Shown piece by piece: positions 24,279-32,286 of a DNA stretch of 64,000 nt (the stretch's first letter is position 1; each line of letters begins with the position of its first letter). Source of the stretch: JBJXHN01 sp046233135 (lineage in GTDB: Bacteria; Pseudomonadota; Alphaproteobacteria; Rhodospirillales; Rhodospirillaceae); contig JBJXHN010000013.1 in the NCBI GenBank assembly GCA_046233135.1, positions 1 through 64,000 of the forward strand. Direction: 5' to 3'. The notes under the pieces were generated by a model. The model did no database searches and was not told where the DNA came from. It worked only from the letters and a program-made list of their open reading frames with translations. Position numbers and translations under genes: made by a program.

Positions 24279-24736
24279 GCGGTCAGCCTCAGATCAAGGA
24301 AGAACTCGTGGCTTTTCGGCAGGGCGAGCACGGCAAGACCGGTGACCGCCTCGATCTCGGACAACACCGCCCCGGCCCGGGCCGGATCGTCCGCGGCGAC
24401 CACGAACCACATGTTGTAGGCGTGCTCCCGCGCGTAGTTGTGGGCCACCTCGGGAAAGGCGTTGACGGCCTCGGCCACCGCATCGAACCGCTCGGCGGGA
24501 ACGGACAGCGCCGCCAGGATGGCCGTGCCTCCGAGTCCCTCCGGCCGGAACAGGGGGCCGAACCGGGTCAGCACGCCGCGATCCAGCAAGGCCGACAGCC
24601 GGGCGATCAGGGCACCCTCGTCCAGCCCCAGCCCTTCCGCCGCTTCGGCATAGGGGCGCGGGGACAGGGGAAACCCCGCCAACAGGCCGTTGATGAGGAT
24701 CCGATCCAGATCGTCGTAATCCCTGTCCTCCGTCAC
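24275..24736 (-). CDS. nirG: NirG, siroheme decarboxylase subunit (Lrp/AsnC fold)
   Basis: 153-residue AsnC-like protein with the catalytic-type loop HNYAREHAYNMWFVVAA near residue 90, where histidines in NYxREH are known to matter in siroheme decarboxylases. It is the closer relative of nirD in this operon (same HNYAREH mark), while its partners nirL and nirH carry WPYN instead. It overlaps both neighbours by ATGA, so the set is made in fixed ratio. Confidence 0.85.
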   Translation of the reverse strand: MTEDRDYDDLDRILINGLLAGFPLSPRPYAEAAEGLGLDEGALIARLSALLDRGVLTRFGPLFRPEGLGGTAILAALSVPAERFDAVAEAVNAFPEVAHNYAREHAYNMWFVVAADDPARAGAVLSEIEAVTGLAVLALPKSHEFFLDLRLTA

Positions 24737-25260
24737 TGGGCGCCCTCCTTCTCCGTCAGGGGGCGGCCATAGACGCCACCCCCCTGCTTGAACCGGCGGG
24801 TGCTGAACAGCACGGCACGGGGATAGGCATCCAGGCCGGTTTCCGAGACCATGCGTGCGATCCTTCCCTCCACCTCGCTCCGTTCCCGCCCGTGGACCAT
24901 GGCATAGAGGTTATAGGGCCACTCCGGTGGGCGGCGGGTCCGGCGGTAGCACAGGGTCACCTCCGGCCGGGTGGCAAGGCGCGCGCCCAGGTCCGGGGCT
25001 TCGGCATCCGGGATATCGAACACGCACATGGCATTGGCCCGGTACCCCAGTTCCCCGTGGCGGACGATGGCGCCAAAGCGGCGCATCACGCCCTTGTCGG
25101 ACAGGCGGCGGATCCGGCCGATCACCTCCTCCTCCCCGAGCCCCAGCGCCATGCCCAGGACCTGATAGGGCCGGGGGGCCAGAGGCAGGCCCCGGCCCAG
25201 AGCATCGACCAGGGCCAGATCGGTGGCGTCCATCGGGACGGAAAGCGGCTTCGGTGTCAT
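24733..25260 (-). CDS. nirL: NirL, siroheme decarboxylase subunit (Lrp/AsnC fold)
   Basis: 175-residue AsnC-like protein. It has a winged helix (YQVLGMALGLGEEEVIGRI in parts), the segment RRTRRPPEWPYNLYAMVHGRERSE and a C-terminal FSTRRFKQGGG that is also seen in nirH as YSTRVLKKTG. The ATG at 25260 overlaps the nirD stop; a second ATG at 25266 is in frame and equally possible. It acts with NirD, G and H in siroheme decarboxylation. Confidence 0.85.
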   Translation of the reverse strand: MTPKPLSVPMDATDLALVDALGRGLPLAPRPYQVLGMALGLGEEEVIGRIRRLSDKGVMRRFGAIVRHGELGYRANAMCVFDIPDAEAPDLGARLATRPEVTLCYRRTRRPPEWPYNLYAMVHGRERSEVEGRIARMVSETGLDAYPRAVLFSTRRFKQGGGVYGRPLTEKEGAQ

Positions 25261-25721
25261 GTCCATTGGATGGGGAATCCCAGGTCCAGGTGATGGTCCG
25301 CCACCATGGGCAGGCGGAGCATGGGCAGCGCGGCATCCGCCGCGATGGCATCAAGCACCGCCTCCCGTGCGCCTTCGTCGCGCGCGGCGACGACGAACCA
25401 CAGGTTCCAGACGTGCTCGCGCGCGTAGTTGTGATTCACCTCCGGCCAGGATCCCACACGGGCCGCCACCTCCTCCAGCCGCTCCGCCGGGACCTTCAGC
25501 GCGGCGAGGCAACTGGCGCCCACCGCCCCCGCGGCCCAGACGCCGCCGATCCGCCCCACCACACCCCGGTCTTTCAGGGCGGCGAAGGCGGCGATGACCG
25601 CCGCTTCGCCCACGCCCAGGCGGTGCGCCAGATCGGCATAGGGCCGGGGCGAGAGGGGAAAGTCCCGCTGAGCGATATCCAGCAGGTCCTTTTCCAGAGA
25701 ACTCGGAGAATCGACGGACAT
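25257..25721 (-). CDS. nirD: NirD, siroheme decarboxylase subunit (Lrp/AsnC fold)
   Basis: 154-residue AsnC-like protein with PLSPRPYADLAHRLGVGEAAV in the winged helix and HNYAREHVWNLWFVVAA in the active loop. It is separate from nirL here, unlike the fused NirDL of some Paracoccus strains. The ATG at 25721 is preferred because GGGAGG lies five bases upstream; a GTG at 25736 overlaps the nirF stop. First of the four decarboxylase genes. Confidence 0.85.
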   Translation of the reverse strand: MSVDSPSSLEKDLLDIAQRDFPLSPRPYADLAHRLGVGEAAVIAAFAALKDRGVVGRIGGVWAAGAVGASCLAALKVPAERLEEVAARVGSWPEVNHNYAREHVWNLWFVVAARDEGAREAVLDAIAADAALPMLRLPMVADHHLDLGFPIQWT

Positions 25722-25732
25722 GGCGGCCTCCC

Positions 25733-27016
25733 TCACAACCCGATGCGATGGGCACGCGCGGTGAAAAAGATGCCCGAGGGCTTCTCTGCGGGCAGGGTCG
25801 CGACCTCCGTCTGCGTCTCCGTGTCGTAGACGCGCACCCGGTCCCTGTCGCGCACGGACACCCAGACCCGGTCACCCCGGGGGCTGAACTCCATGTGCAG
25901 CACCCCAGGTCCGGGTTCCAGCGTCCCGGTCACCGACAGATCTTCGGTGTCGATCACCTGAACCCACTGATTGTCCGGCAGGGCGAAATTGACCCAGACA
26001 TGGCGCCCCCCCGGCCGCGCCATGACAAACACCGGCTGGCCCAGCACGGGGATGGCACCCACCTGTTCCCAGCTTTCCAGATCCACCACCAGAACTTCGT
26101 GGCGGCCGATGGCGGGGATGAAGGCGCGATTGCCGGCAACGGACCAGCCTTCCAGATGGGGCATCTTGTAGACCGGCAGCGCCTCCCGGCCCCGGCCATA
26201 GCCGTCGAGCACCCGTCGCACCCCCCGATCCGGATGCCATAAATCGATCATGGCAAGCCCGTCCTCGCCGAACAGGCCGGCGATGTACCAGCGGCCATCC
26301 TCGGTCACCAGGGCGTCATAGGGCTGACGCCCCACCTCTTCGAAGCGGGTGATCTCCGGCGCCTGCCGGTCCCCGGAAAAGTCGGCGATCCAGGTTTCCC
26401 CCGTGTCGTAGAGGCTGAAGACGAAGCGGTTGCCCGGCGCATCCTCCAGCCCCACCACCTTGGACCGCTTGCCGTCGGAAATGGGCGTGGCCGGAATATC
26501 GGCGACCATCTCCAGAGTTTCCGCGTCAAAAACCCGAACGCCGCCGGGCTCGTAATTGGCCACGGCCACCAGGGTGCCGTCTTCGGAAATGGCGCCACCG
26601 ATGGAATTTCCGGACTGGACCACCCGCCTGGCGATGGAGCGGGTGACCATATCCACCTTGGTCAGGCCACCGTCGCGGCCGAAGACATAGGCGAACCGCT
26701 CGCTGGGACCGAAGACCACGGAGGCATGGCTGAGGTCTCCCAACCCCTCCACGGTGGCCAGGCGCCGTTCCGCCAGACGGTCGATGACCGCAACCTGGCC
26801 GGAGGCCCGCTCGATCACGAGCCCGAGGGCGCCGGTCCCCTGTGCGGTCCCCGCGAAGGCGGGATCGCCGGCCCCCGCGAAGGCGGGATCGCCAGCCCCC
26901 GCGAAGGCGGGATCGCCAGCCCCCGCGAAGGCGGGATCGCCAGCATTGGCGAGCCGGCCCAGCAGCAGGCCGAGCACGGCGATACCGATGATCAGGGCGG
27001 CTTTCATGGCGCTCAT
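25733..27016 (-). CDS. nirF: NirF, heme d1 synthesis protein with N-terminal repeats
   Basis: 427-residue periplasmic propeller protein of the NirF family, required for heme d1 synthesis upstream of NirN. A signal segment (residues 1-26, ending RLANA) is followed by four copies of the eight-residue unit GDPAFAGA or GDPAFAGT, encoded by a 24-bp direct repeat, and then by the normal start of the propeller (LGLVIERASGQVAVIDR). Later marks are MPHLEGWSVAGNRAFIPA and GVLHMEFSPRGDRVWVSVRD. The repeat has no counterpart in the family and resembles a REP palindrome. Its ATG at 27016 overlaps the nirC stop. Confidence 0.92.
   Translation of the reverse strand: MSAMKAALIIGIAVLGLLLGRLANAGDPAFAGAGDPAFAGAGDPAFAGAGDPAFAGTAQGTGALGLVIERASGQVAVIDRLAERRLATVEGLGDLSHASVVFGPSERFAYVFGRDGGLTKVDMVTRSIARRVVQSGNSIGGAISEDGTLVAVANYEPGGVRVFDAETLEMVADIPATPISDGKRSKVVGLEDAPGNRFVFSLYDTGETWIADFSGDRQAPEITRFEEVGRQPYDALVTEDGRWYIAGLFGEDGLAMIDLWHPDRGVRRVLDGYGRGREALPVYKMPHLEGWSVAGNRAFIPAIGRHEVLVVDLESWEQVGAIPVLGQPVFVMARPGGRHVWVNFALPDNQWVQVIDTEDLSVTGTLEPGPGVLHMEFSPRGDRVWVSVRDRDRVRVYDTETQTEVATLPAEKPSGIFFTARAHRIGL
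26849..26941 (-). repeat. Four in-frame 24-bp palindromic repeats in nirF
   Basis: Copies of CCCCGCGAAGGCGGGATCGCC start at 26849, 26873, 26897 and 26921, with a 24-bp period. The core CCCGC-GAAG-GCGGG is a hairpin like REP palindromes common in alphaproteobacterial intergenic DNA. Copies 2-4 are identical over the unit, which suggests recent slippage. Because the period is a multiple of three, the reading frame is kept. Confidence 0.85.
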
Positions 27017-27336
27017 GGGCTGTCTCCCTTCCGCAGCAAATGGATGATCCAGTCGATATCGTCGTCGGACAGCAGGGGACCCCAGGGCGGCATGGGCTGG
27101 CCCGGGATGCCCTCGCGGATGATGATCGCCAGGTCCTCGTCGGACCGGCTGGCCAAGGCCTCCCGGGTAAGGGGTGCCCCCAGCCCACCACGCCGTTTCA
27201 GCCCGTGGCAGGACCCGCAATCCTGCGTCAGCAGTCCCGCCAGCTCCGCTTTGCGGACGGCGTCGGGCTCGCCCGCCCGGGCAGGGATCGGCAGGATCAG
27301 CGGACAGAGCAGGATGGAAACCAGGCGCAGGATCAT
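27013..27336 (-). CDS. nirC: NirC, small cytochrome c of the nir operon
   Basis: 107-residue periplasmic monoheme cytochrome. The signal peptide ends PARAG at about residue 21, the heme site is CGSCH at residues 40-44, and the sixth-ligand methionine is probably in GQPMPPWGPLLSD. NirC is thought to serve electron flow in heme d1 synthesis or to NirS. The ATG at 27336 has GGGAGA upstream. It overlaps nirF and lies 34 bp after nirE. Confidence 0.9.
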   Translation of the reverse strand: MILRLVSILLCPLILPIPARAGEPDAVRKAELAGLLTQDCGSCHGLKRRGGLGAPLTREALASRSDEDLAIIIREGIPGQPMPPWGPLLSDDDIDWIIHLLRKGDSP

Positions 27337-27370
27337 GGGACGGCTCTCCCGACGTGAGTACGGGACCGGG

Positions 27371-28180
27371 TCACACGCCGCCATTGACCACGGCCAGAAC
27401 CGGGGTCCGAGGGTCGGCGGCTGGAACGGACGGGGTGGCAAAGGACGGAACGGCCAGCGCAGGCGCGTCGGCCAGGGCCGTGACCCTGCCGATCAGCAGG
27501 ATGGTGGGCGGCTCCAGCCCGGCCCGGGCCACATCGGCCACGCAATCCGCCAACAGGGTCCGGACACGGCGCTCGCGCGGGGTCGTACAGTTTTCGATCG
27601 CCAGGACGGGGGTAGCGCGCGACAGGCCATGGGCCATCAGGCGGGTGGCGATCTCGGGCAGGGTCTGCAAGCCCATGTAGACCACCAGGGTGGTGTCCGG
27701 ATCGGCGAGGCTCGCCCAGTTCAGGTCCAGCGGCGCGTCGGCCCGGCAATGGCCGGTAACGAACCGCACGCCCGTGGCCAGCCCGCGATGGGTCAGGGGA
27801 ACGCCACAGGCCGCTGCCGTGGTGATGCCCGGCACCACCCGGACCTCCACCCCTTGGGCGGTCAGGTATTCGGCTTCCTCGCCCCCCCGGCCGAAGACGA
27901 AGGGATCGCCGCCCTTCAACCGCACCACCGTCCGGTGGCGGGAGGCCAGCTCCAGGAGTATGGCGTTGATGCGATCCTGGGTGCAGTGATGGCGCCCGGA
28001 TCGTTTGCCCACGAACACCTTCTCGGCGGAGGCATTGATCATGGTCAGAACACCGTCAGACACCAGGCGGTCGTGGGCAACCGCATCGGCGCCGGCAAGC
28101 AGGCGCGCCGCCTTCAGGGTCAGCAGGTCGGGGTCTCCCGGCCCTGCGCCGACCAAATGGACCACTCCGAAACACCGCAT
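27371..28180 (-). CDS. nirE: NirE, uroporphyrinogen-III C-methyltransferase
   Basis: 269-residue SUMT-type methyltransferase. The N-terminal VHLVGAGPGDPDLLTLKA and the VRLKGGDPFVFGRGGEE motif are the usual SAM and substrate signatures. It makes precorrin-2, the first committed tetrapyrrole for siroheme and heme d1. The ATG at 28180 begins the conserved region. It lies between nirS and nirC, the same order as Paracoccus nirSEC. The last 25 residues are a variable tail. Confidence 0.93.
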   Translation of the reverse strand: MRCFGVVHLVGAGPGDPDLLTLKAARLLAGADAVAHDRLVSDGVLTMINASAEKVFVGKRSGRHHCTQDRINAILLELASRHRTVVRLKGGDPFVFGRGGEEAEYLTAQGVEVRVVPGITTAAACGVPLTHRGLATGVRFVTGHCRADAPLDLNWASLADPDTTLVVYMGLQTLPEIATRLMAHGLSRATPVLAIENCTTPRERRVRTLLADCVADVARAGLEPPTILLIGRVTALADAPALAVPSFATPSVPAADPRTPVLAVVNGGV

Positions 28181-28228
28181 CGATCCACCCCCCGCTACTG
28201 AACGAAAGAAAAGGCCAAGGTTGGGAAG

Positions 28229-28257
28229 TCCCCGGGGCCTATGCACCGCCCCGGGGA
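28229..28257 (-). promoter_or_regulatory. Hairpin between nirS and nirE
   Basis: Perfect 10-bp stem TCCCCGGGGC (28229-28238) with GCCCCGGGGA (28248-28257) around a 9-nt loop, placed just after the nirS stop. On the minus transcript the following bases are pyrimidine-rich but not a U-run. It may trim or partly stop transcripts so that nirS exceeds the biosynthetic genes. Confidence 0.6.
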
Positions 28258-28266
28258 TCCGCCGCT

Positions 28267-30012
28267 CTAGTAAACGTCGTGCTGTGTGTTGTAGACGTTG
28301 AACTTGCCGGTCGGGGTGATCAGGCGGTCATCGGTGATGACGGTCTTGAGCTTCCGGGTCTTGTCATCGACGACGACGATGGCCGACTTCTGTGTCTTGC
28401 CGTTCCAGACGGAGAACCAGACTTCCGTGCCGTCCCGATTGTACTCGGGCTGGACGACGCGCTTGGCGCCCTCGCCCAGGTCGGCCCATTCGGCGATGGG
28501 CAGCACTTCGAAGCCCTTGTCCAGGTCCGTGATGTCGAAAACGGCCACGGACTGGTAAAGGCTTTCGTCGGAATTCAAGGGCGTATCGACCCAAAGGTTC
28601 GTGGATTTGGGATGGGTTTTGATGAACAGGGAACCGCCGCCCTGGCCCTCAAGCTTTTCCACGACCTTCCAGGCGTTATCCGGATGGCCTTCCGGGTCGG
28701 TGCCGATCAGGGCGATGGTCTCGTCGCCCAGGTGACTGGTGGCCCAGACAGGACCGTATTCGGGATGAACGAAGTTGGCGCCGCGTCCGGGGTGGGGCTT
28801 GATTCCGGTTTCGACGATATTGACCAGCTTGCCTTCCTTGGTGTCGATGATCGCCACCTTGTCCCGGGCATTGGCCGCCACCAGGAAGTAGCGCCCCGTG
28901 CTGTCCAGGCCGCCGTCGTGAAGAAACCGCTCGGCCTCGATCTCCGTGGTCTTCAGGTTCTTCAGGTCGGAATAATCGACCAGCAGGACCTTGCCGGTTT
29001 CCTTCACGTTGACGATGAATTCCGGGTTGTAGTGGGAGGCCAGGATAGAGGCCACGCGCGGTTCCGGATGGAAATTCTGGTCGTCGTAGACCATGCCGCG
29101 GGTGGAGACGATCTTCAGCGGCTCCAGGGTTTCCCCGTCCATGATGACGTACTGGGGCGGCCAGTAGGACCCGGCGATGGCGTATTTGTCTTCCCAGCCC
29201 TTGAACTTGGAGGTTTCGACCGAGCGGGCTTCCATGCCCACTTTCAGGGAAGCCACCTTGGTCGGTTCCTCGGGCCACAGGTCGATCATGTCGATCCTGG
29301 CGTCGCGGCCGATGACGAACACATACCGGCCGGAAGCGGAAATCCGCGAGATATGCACCGCGTAGCCGGTGGGAATGATCGTCTCGATCTTATGGGTGTC
29401 GCCGTCGATCAATGCCACCTGTCCGGCGTCGCGCAGGGTGACGGAGAAGAGGTTTTCCAGATTGAGGGCGGACTGCTTTTCCTTGACCCGGTCTTCGGGT
29501 TTGACCAGCACTTCCCAGGACGCCTTCATCTCCTCCATGCCCCATTCGGGAGGCTGGGGCGGCTCCTGCAGGACATAGCGGGCCATCAGGTCCACCTGGT
29601 CCTCGGTCAGTTCGCCGGAGGTGCCCCAGTTGGGCATGCCGGCCGGACTGCCATAGGTGATGAAGGCCCGAAGGTGGTCATATCCCAGATCCCGGGTCCG
29701 TTCGGGCTCCAGATTCGGACCCGTGGCCCCCTTGCGCAGCACGCCATGGCACCCGGCGCAGCGCTGGAAAAAGATCTTCTTGCCCTCGGCGAATTCTTCG
29801 GCGGTCATGGACGGCAAGGCGTTTCCGGGATCGGCCTCGGCGTCCACGGGCATGTTGTCCATGCTGGGTTCATATGTGGTGGTGGTCCCGCCCTGCTTGG
29901 CCCGCTCGTCCGCATGCGTGTCGGACGCCGCCTGGACAACCGGCGTGGCCACAAGCAGGGCGGCGATGGCGGCGGACCCCATCAAAACCCGCGAAAATGG
30001 CAATGCAATCAT
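28267..30012 (-). CDS. nirS: Cytochrome cd1 nitrite reductase NirS
   Basis: 581-residue periplasmic enzyme that reduces nitrite to nitric oxide. A signal peptide (to about residue 29, VVQAAS) is followed by a cytochrome c domain with CAGCH at residues 85-89, then the heme d1 propeller. The d1 axial histidine is in TGYAVHISR, and the two active-site histidines are in GIKPHPGRGANF and VWATSHLGDE. The N-terminal TTYEPS resembles the tyrosine arm of the Paracoccus enzyme. GGGGGAG precedes the ATG. It is the first gene of nirSECFDLGHJN. Confidence 0.97.
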   Translation of the reverse strand: MIALPFSRVLMGSAAIAALLVATPVVQAASDTHADERAKQGGTTTTYEPSMDNMPVDAEADPGNALPSMTAEEFAEGKKIFFQRCAGCHGVLRKGATGPNLEPERTRDLGYDHLRAFITYGSPAGMPNWGTSGELTEDQVDLMARYVLQEPPQPPEWGMEEMKASWEVLVKPEDRVKEKQSALNLENLFSVTLRDAGQVALIDGDTHKIETIIPTGYAVHISRISASGRYVFVIGRDARIDMIDLWPEEPTKVASLKVGMEARSVETSKFKGWEDKYAIAGSYWPPQYVIMDGETLEPLKIVSTRGMVYDDQNFHPEPRVASILASHYNPEFIVNVKETGKVLLVDYSDLKNLKTTEIEAERFLHDGGLDSTGRYFLVAANARDKVAIIDTKEGKLVNIVETGIKPHPGRGANFVHPEYGPVWATSHLGDETIALIGTDPEGHPDNAWKVVEKLEGQGGGSLFIKTHPKSTNLWVDTPLNSDESLYQSVAVFDITDLDKGFEVLPIAEWADLGEGAKRVVQPEYNRDGTEVWFSVWNGKTQKSAIVVVDDKTRKLKTVITDDRLITPTGKFNVYNTQHDVY

Positions 30013-30049
30013 GGCACTCCCCCTTGGATTGGTCTGGCATCAAGACGCC

Positions 30050-30853
30050 TCACCCTGACCGGGTCTCCCGGGTCGCTCCATGACGCTTGGTAAGTTGCCT
30101 ACCTGCTTTTTCGCGCCCGTCGCTGTGTTTCCGGACGGTGTCATCCCGAACGATGGCCAGTGCATGCAAACGGCAGACGTCGGACACCGTCAACCGGCCG
30201 TCCCGGACACGGATTCCGTGAGGTTCCAGCCGCTTCAAGGCGCGCGAGAAGTTCTCCGGGGCCAATCCCACGGCCCCGGCGATCACGTAGTTCGGAACCG
30301 CCAGAGGGATGCTCACGGGTCCACCGCCCGGGTGACCGAACGCTTCTGGCATGGCCTTCTGAAGTTCCCGCCACAACCACAGGCAAACGCGCTGAAAAGG
30401 CGGCACCCCTTTCAGTTCGGCCAACGACCGGGTCAGGATCCGGTGACGTCGGGCGAGCGTGCTCACCAGGGGCATCAGCCGCCCGCCTCCTTCGGCCTCG
30501 ACCCGGGCAATCAGGGCGCCCCGGTGGACCACGTCAATTTCGGCCCTGGTCACCGCCTCTCCATTCACCGGGTAGTGCCGGAGGCCGAGCATGGCCGGAA
30601 GACCGAAGAAATCTCCGGCACCGAAGACATGCAGAACCGTTTCACCTCCCCCCGGTTCGAGGGTGAAGAGGCGAACCTTGCCCGCACGCACCAGAAAGAA
30701 TCGGTCCGCAGGATCGCCCTGGCCGAACAGCAGCGTGCCCGGTTCCAGGTGGCGGTGCACGGCGTTCGTCATCAGAACGTCGAGAACCTCCGGCGCAAGG
30801 ACACCTTCGAAGGAACATTCGCTGTGCGGGGGCGGAGAGTCAGAGGTCCGCAT
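30050..30853 (-). CDS. Crp/Fnr-family regulator (DNR/NNR-like)
   Basis: 267-residue regulator with an N-terminal cyclic-nucleotide-binding fold (EPGTLLFGQGDPADRFFLVRAGKVRLFT in parts) and a C-terminal helix-turn-helix VIAGAVGLAPENFSRALKRL. The E-x-x-S-R recognition pattern is that of FNR-type proteins that read TTGAY half-sites. It lacks the clustered N-terminal cysteines of oxygen-sensing FNR, so it is closer to the heme-dependent nitric oxide sensors DNR/NNR. It lies 37 bp upstream of nirS on the same strand and overlaps the next regulator by 14 bp. Confidence 0.85.
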   Translation of the reverse strand: MRTSDSPPPHSECSFEGVLAPEVLDVLMTNAVHRHLEPGTLLFGQGDPADRFFLVRAGKVRLFTLEPGGGETVLHVFGAGDFFGLPAMLGLRHYPVNGEAVTRAEIDVVHRGALIARVEAEGGGRLMPLVSTLARRHRILTRSLAELKGVPPFQRVCLWLWRELQKAMPEAFGHPGGGPVSIPLAVPNYVIAGAVGLAPENFSRALKRLEPHGIRVRDGRLTVSDVCRLHALAIVRDDTVRKHSDGREKAGRQLTKRHGATRETRSG

Positions 30854-31517
30854 GGGCGTCTTCCACCAAACGCTTCAGCCGGGCGGGATCCGACAGGACC
30901 ACCTTTTCGCCGTCGATGAACACGCCGTCCTGTCGCACCTGCCGCACCAGGCGACTGAAGCTCTGCGGCGTGATACCGAGAAAGGCCGCCAGGGTCGCCT
31001 TGGGCATGGGCAGGAGAACCGATGCGCCCTCCACTGCGCGCCCGGATATCTGGGACAGCAGAAAGGCGATCAGCCGCCCCCGCGCCGACTGGGTTCGCTG
31101 TTGAGAAATGGCCTGGATCCGGTGCCTCAAGCCCATGGACATCATACTCACGATCAGAAGGGCGAACTCGGCGGACCGCCGCATGGAGGCCAGGAACAGA
31201 TCGACGTCAACCGCGATCAAGCGGCACTCCGACAGGGCATGGGCGGTTTCACCATGCCTGTCTTCCATCAGATCCGCCAGGCCGAGCAGGGTCCCCCGCC
31301 GGGCGATCTCCACCGGTACGGCACGGTCGGCGCACTCCAGATCGACGTGAATGAGAAGGCTGCCTTCCCTGACGAGGAACAGGCTGTCGAGAGGCTCTCC
31401 CTCCCGGAAGAGAACGGCCCCCCTGGTCACCACCAGGGGCGTCCCCAGAGGAATCAGGTGGGTCATCGCCACCCCTTGGATTGCCTGATCGGATACAAGC
31501 TCGAGATTGATTCCCAT
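30840..31517 (-). CDS. Crp/Fnr-family regulator
   Basis: 225-residue regulator: cNMP-binding fold (VVTRGAVLFREGEPLDSLFL in parts) and HTH ATLAAFLGITPQSFSRLVRQV. The recognition helix has Q in place of the usual E (P-Q-S-F-S-R), which may shift specificity. No N-terminal cysteine cluster. The start at 31517 lies about 74 bp downstream of the palindrome at 31591-31604. It is the promoter-proximal gene of the pair that leads into nirS, so it may be autoregulated. Confidence 0.82.
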   Translation of the reverse strand: MGINLELVSDQAIQGVAMTHLIPLGTPLVVTRGAVLFREGEPLDSLFLVREGSLLIHVDLECADRAVPVEIARRGTLLGLADLMEDRHGETAHALSECRLIAVDVDLFLASMRRSAEFALLIVSMMSMGLRHRIQAISQQRTQSARGRLIAFLLSQISGRAVEGASVLLPMPKATLAAFLGITPQSFSRLVRQVRQDGVFIDGEKVVLSDPARLKRLVEDAHADL

Positions 31518-31892
31518 GACCCCGGATCCTTCGACGGGATATGATCCATCCGCATTCGATCAAGGATCGTTAAAAACCCTTGGGAGGGACTTGACGATCG
31601 TCAAGACTGGGGGGCCCCCGAGCACCCACATCCTTACCGCGCGTCAATGCGCCCCGGAATTCCAGGTCTTAAACCGGGGACGCCATTGGCCACATATCAT
31701 CCCCGCCGTCGTGGCCCTGGTCCGTGCAGCCTCTTTGTCCCCGTGCCCGCCAGGGCCGGGGACATTCGGCTGTCCCACCGGTGTCATCCGGCATGCCACC
31801 CTTGAAAAACACCCGAACCGATTTGCCCGCCACACCACCCAAGACGCGGATAGAGCAAACTCGCACGTCACTGCTGCCCTCATTGCGGGGTG
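31518..31892. promoter_or_regulatory. Gap upstream of the Crp/Fnr pair, holding the NNR-type box
   Basis: 375 bp without a supported gene. The only clear signal is the palindrome at 31591-31604. The short open frames here lack ribosome sites. The region drives the Crp/Fnr-nirS strand to the left, and on the right it abuts the end of the DUF2249 gene, which runs in the same direction. Confidence 0.5.
31591..31604. promoter_or_regulatory. FNR/NNR-type binding site TTGAC-N4-GTCAA
   Basis: TTGACGATCGTCAA is a perfect 14-bp palindrome (16 bp with the flanking C and G). It matches the half-site and spacing known for FNR, DNR and NNR sites, as found before nir and nor genes. It lies 74-87 bp upstream of the regulator start at 31517, a fit for activation centred near -41 of a promoter there. 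Confidence 0.75.
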
Positions 31893-32192
31893 TTAATTGT
31901 CAACGGATCCAGGGGGGCGGCGAACGACCGCCCGCCAATGGCCGTCCCGGGCGGGAGCGGCATGCGTGGCCAGCCCCATCTGCTCCAGCATGCCGCGCAT
32001 GGGCGTGGGGTCAAAGGGCGCGCGCACCACGAACCCTTCGCCGGGGGCCAGGTCATCCGCCGCGACCATGGCGTCGGTCAGGGGGCTGCCGCCATCGGCC
32101 AGGATCGCCGAGCCGTCGATGAAGGTCTTCGGCGCGGCGAGAATAGGGGCAACCCAGTCCGGGGCTTCGGAGGTGTCAGGGGGGATGGGCAT
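31893..32192 (-). CDS. DUF2249 domain protein
   Basis: 99-residue protein with the DUF2249 pattern: TFIDGSAILADGG near the middle, then DDLAPGEGFVVRAPFDPTPMRGMLEQMG and a final HWRAVVRR. DUF2249 proteins are common in denitrification loci and beside hemerythrin-like proteins, but no reaction is known. The ATG at 32192 has GGGAG seven bases upstream. It is divergent from the regulator at 32287 with a 94-bp gap. Confidence 0.75.
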   Translation of the reverse strand: MPIPPDTSEAPDWVAPILAAPKTFIDGSAILADGGSPLTDAMVAADDLAPGEGFVVRAPFDPTPMRGMLEQMGLATHAAPARDGHWRAVVRRPPGSVDN

Positions 32193-32286
32193 GGCTTTTC
32201 TCCCGGGCGCTATGGAAACCGCCCTTTCGCTGGCCGTGCCGTTGGGGCATGGTGATGGCTGGAACCAAAGTAGGGGATTTGCCGCT

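Noticed and set aside
26849..26941. Short CRISPR-like array
   Set aside because: The 24-bp units are directly adjacent without unique spacers and lie in frame inside nirF, so it is a tandem repeat.
30033..30047. Possible FNR-type site before nirS (TTGAT...ACCAA)
   Set aside because: Spacing is 5 bp, not 4, the second half-site is weak, and it is too near the nirS start.
28279..30093. Open frame of 604 codons opposite nirS
   Set aside because: Antisense shadow of nirS; no signal, motif or ribosome site.
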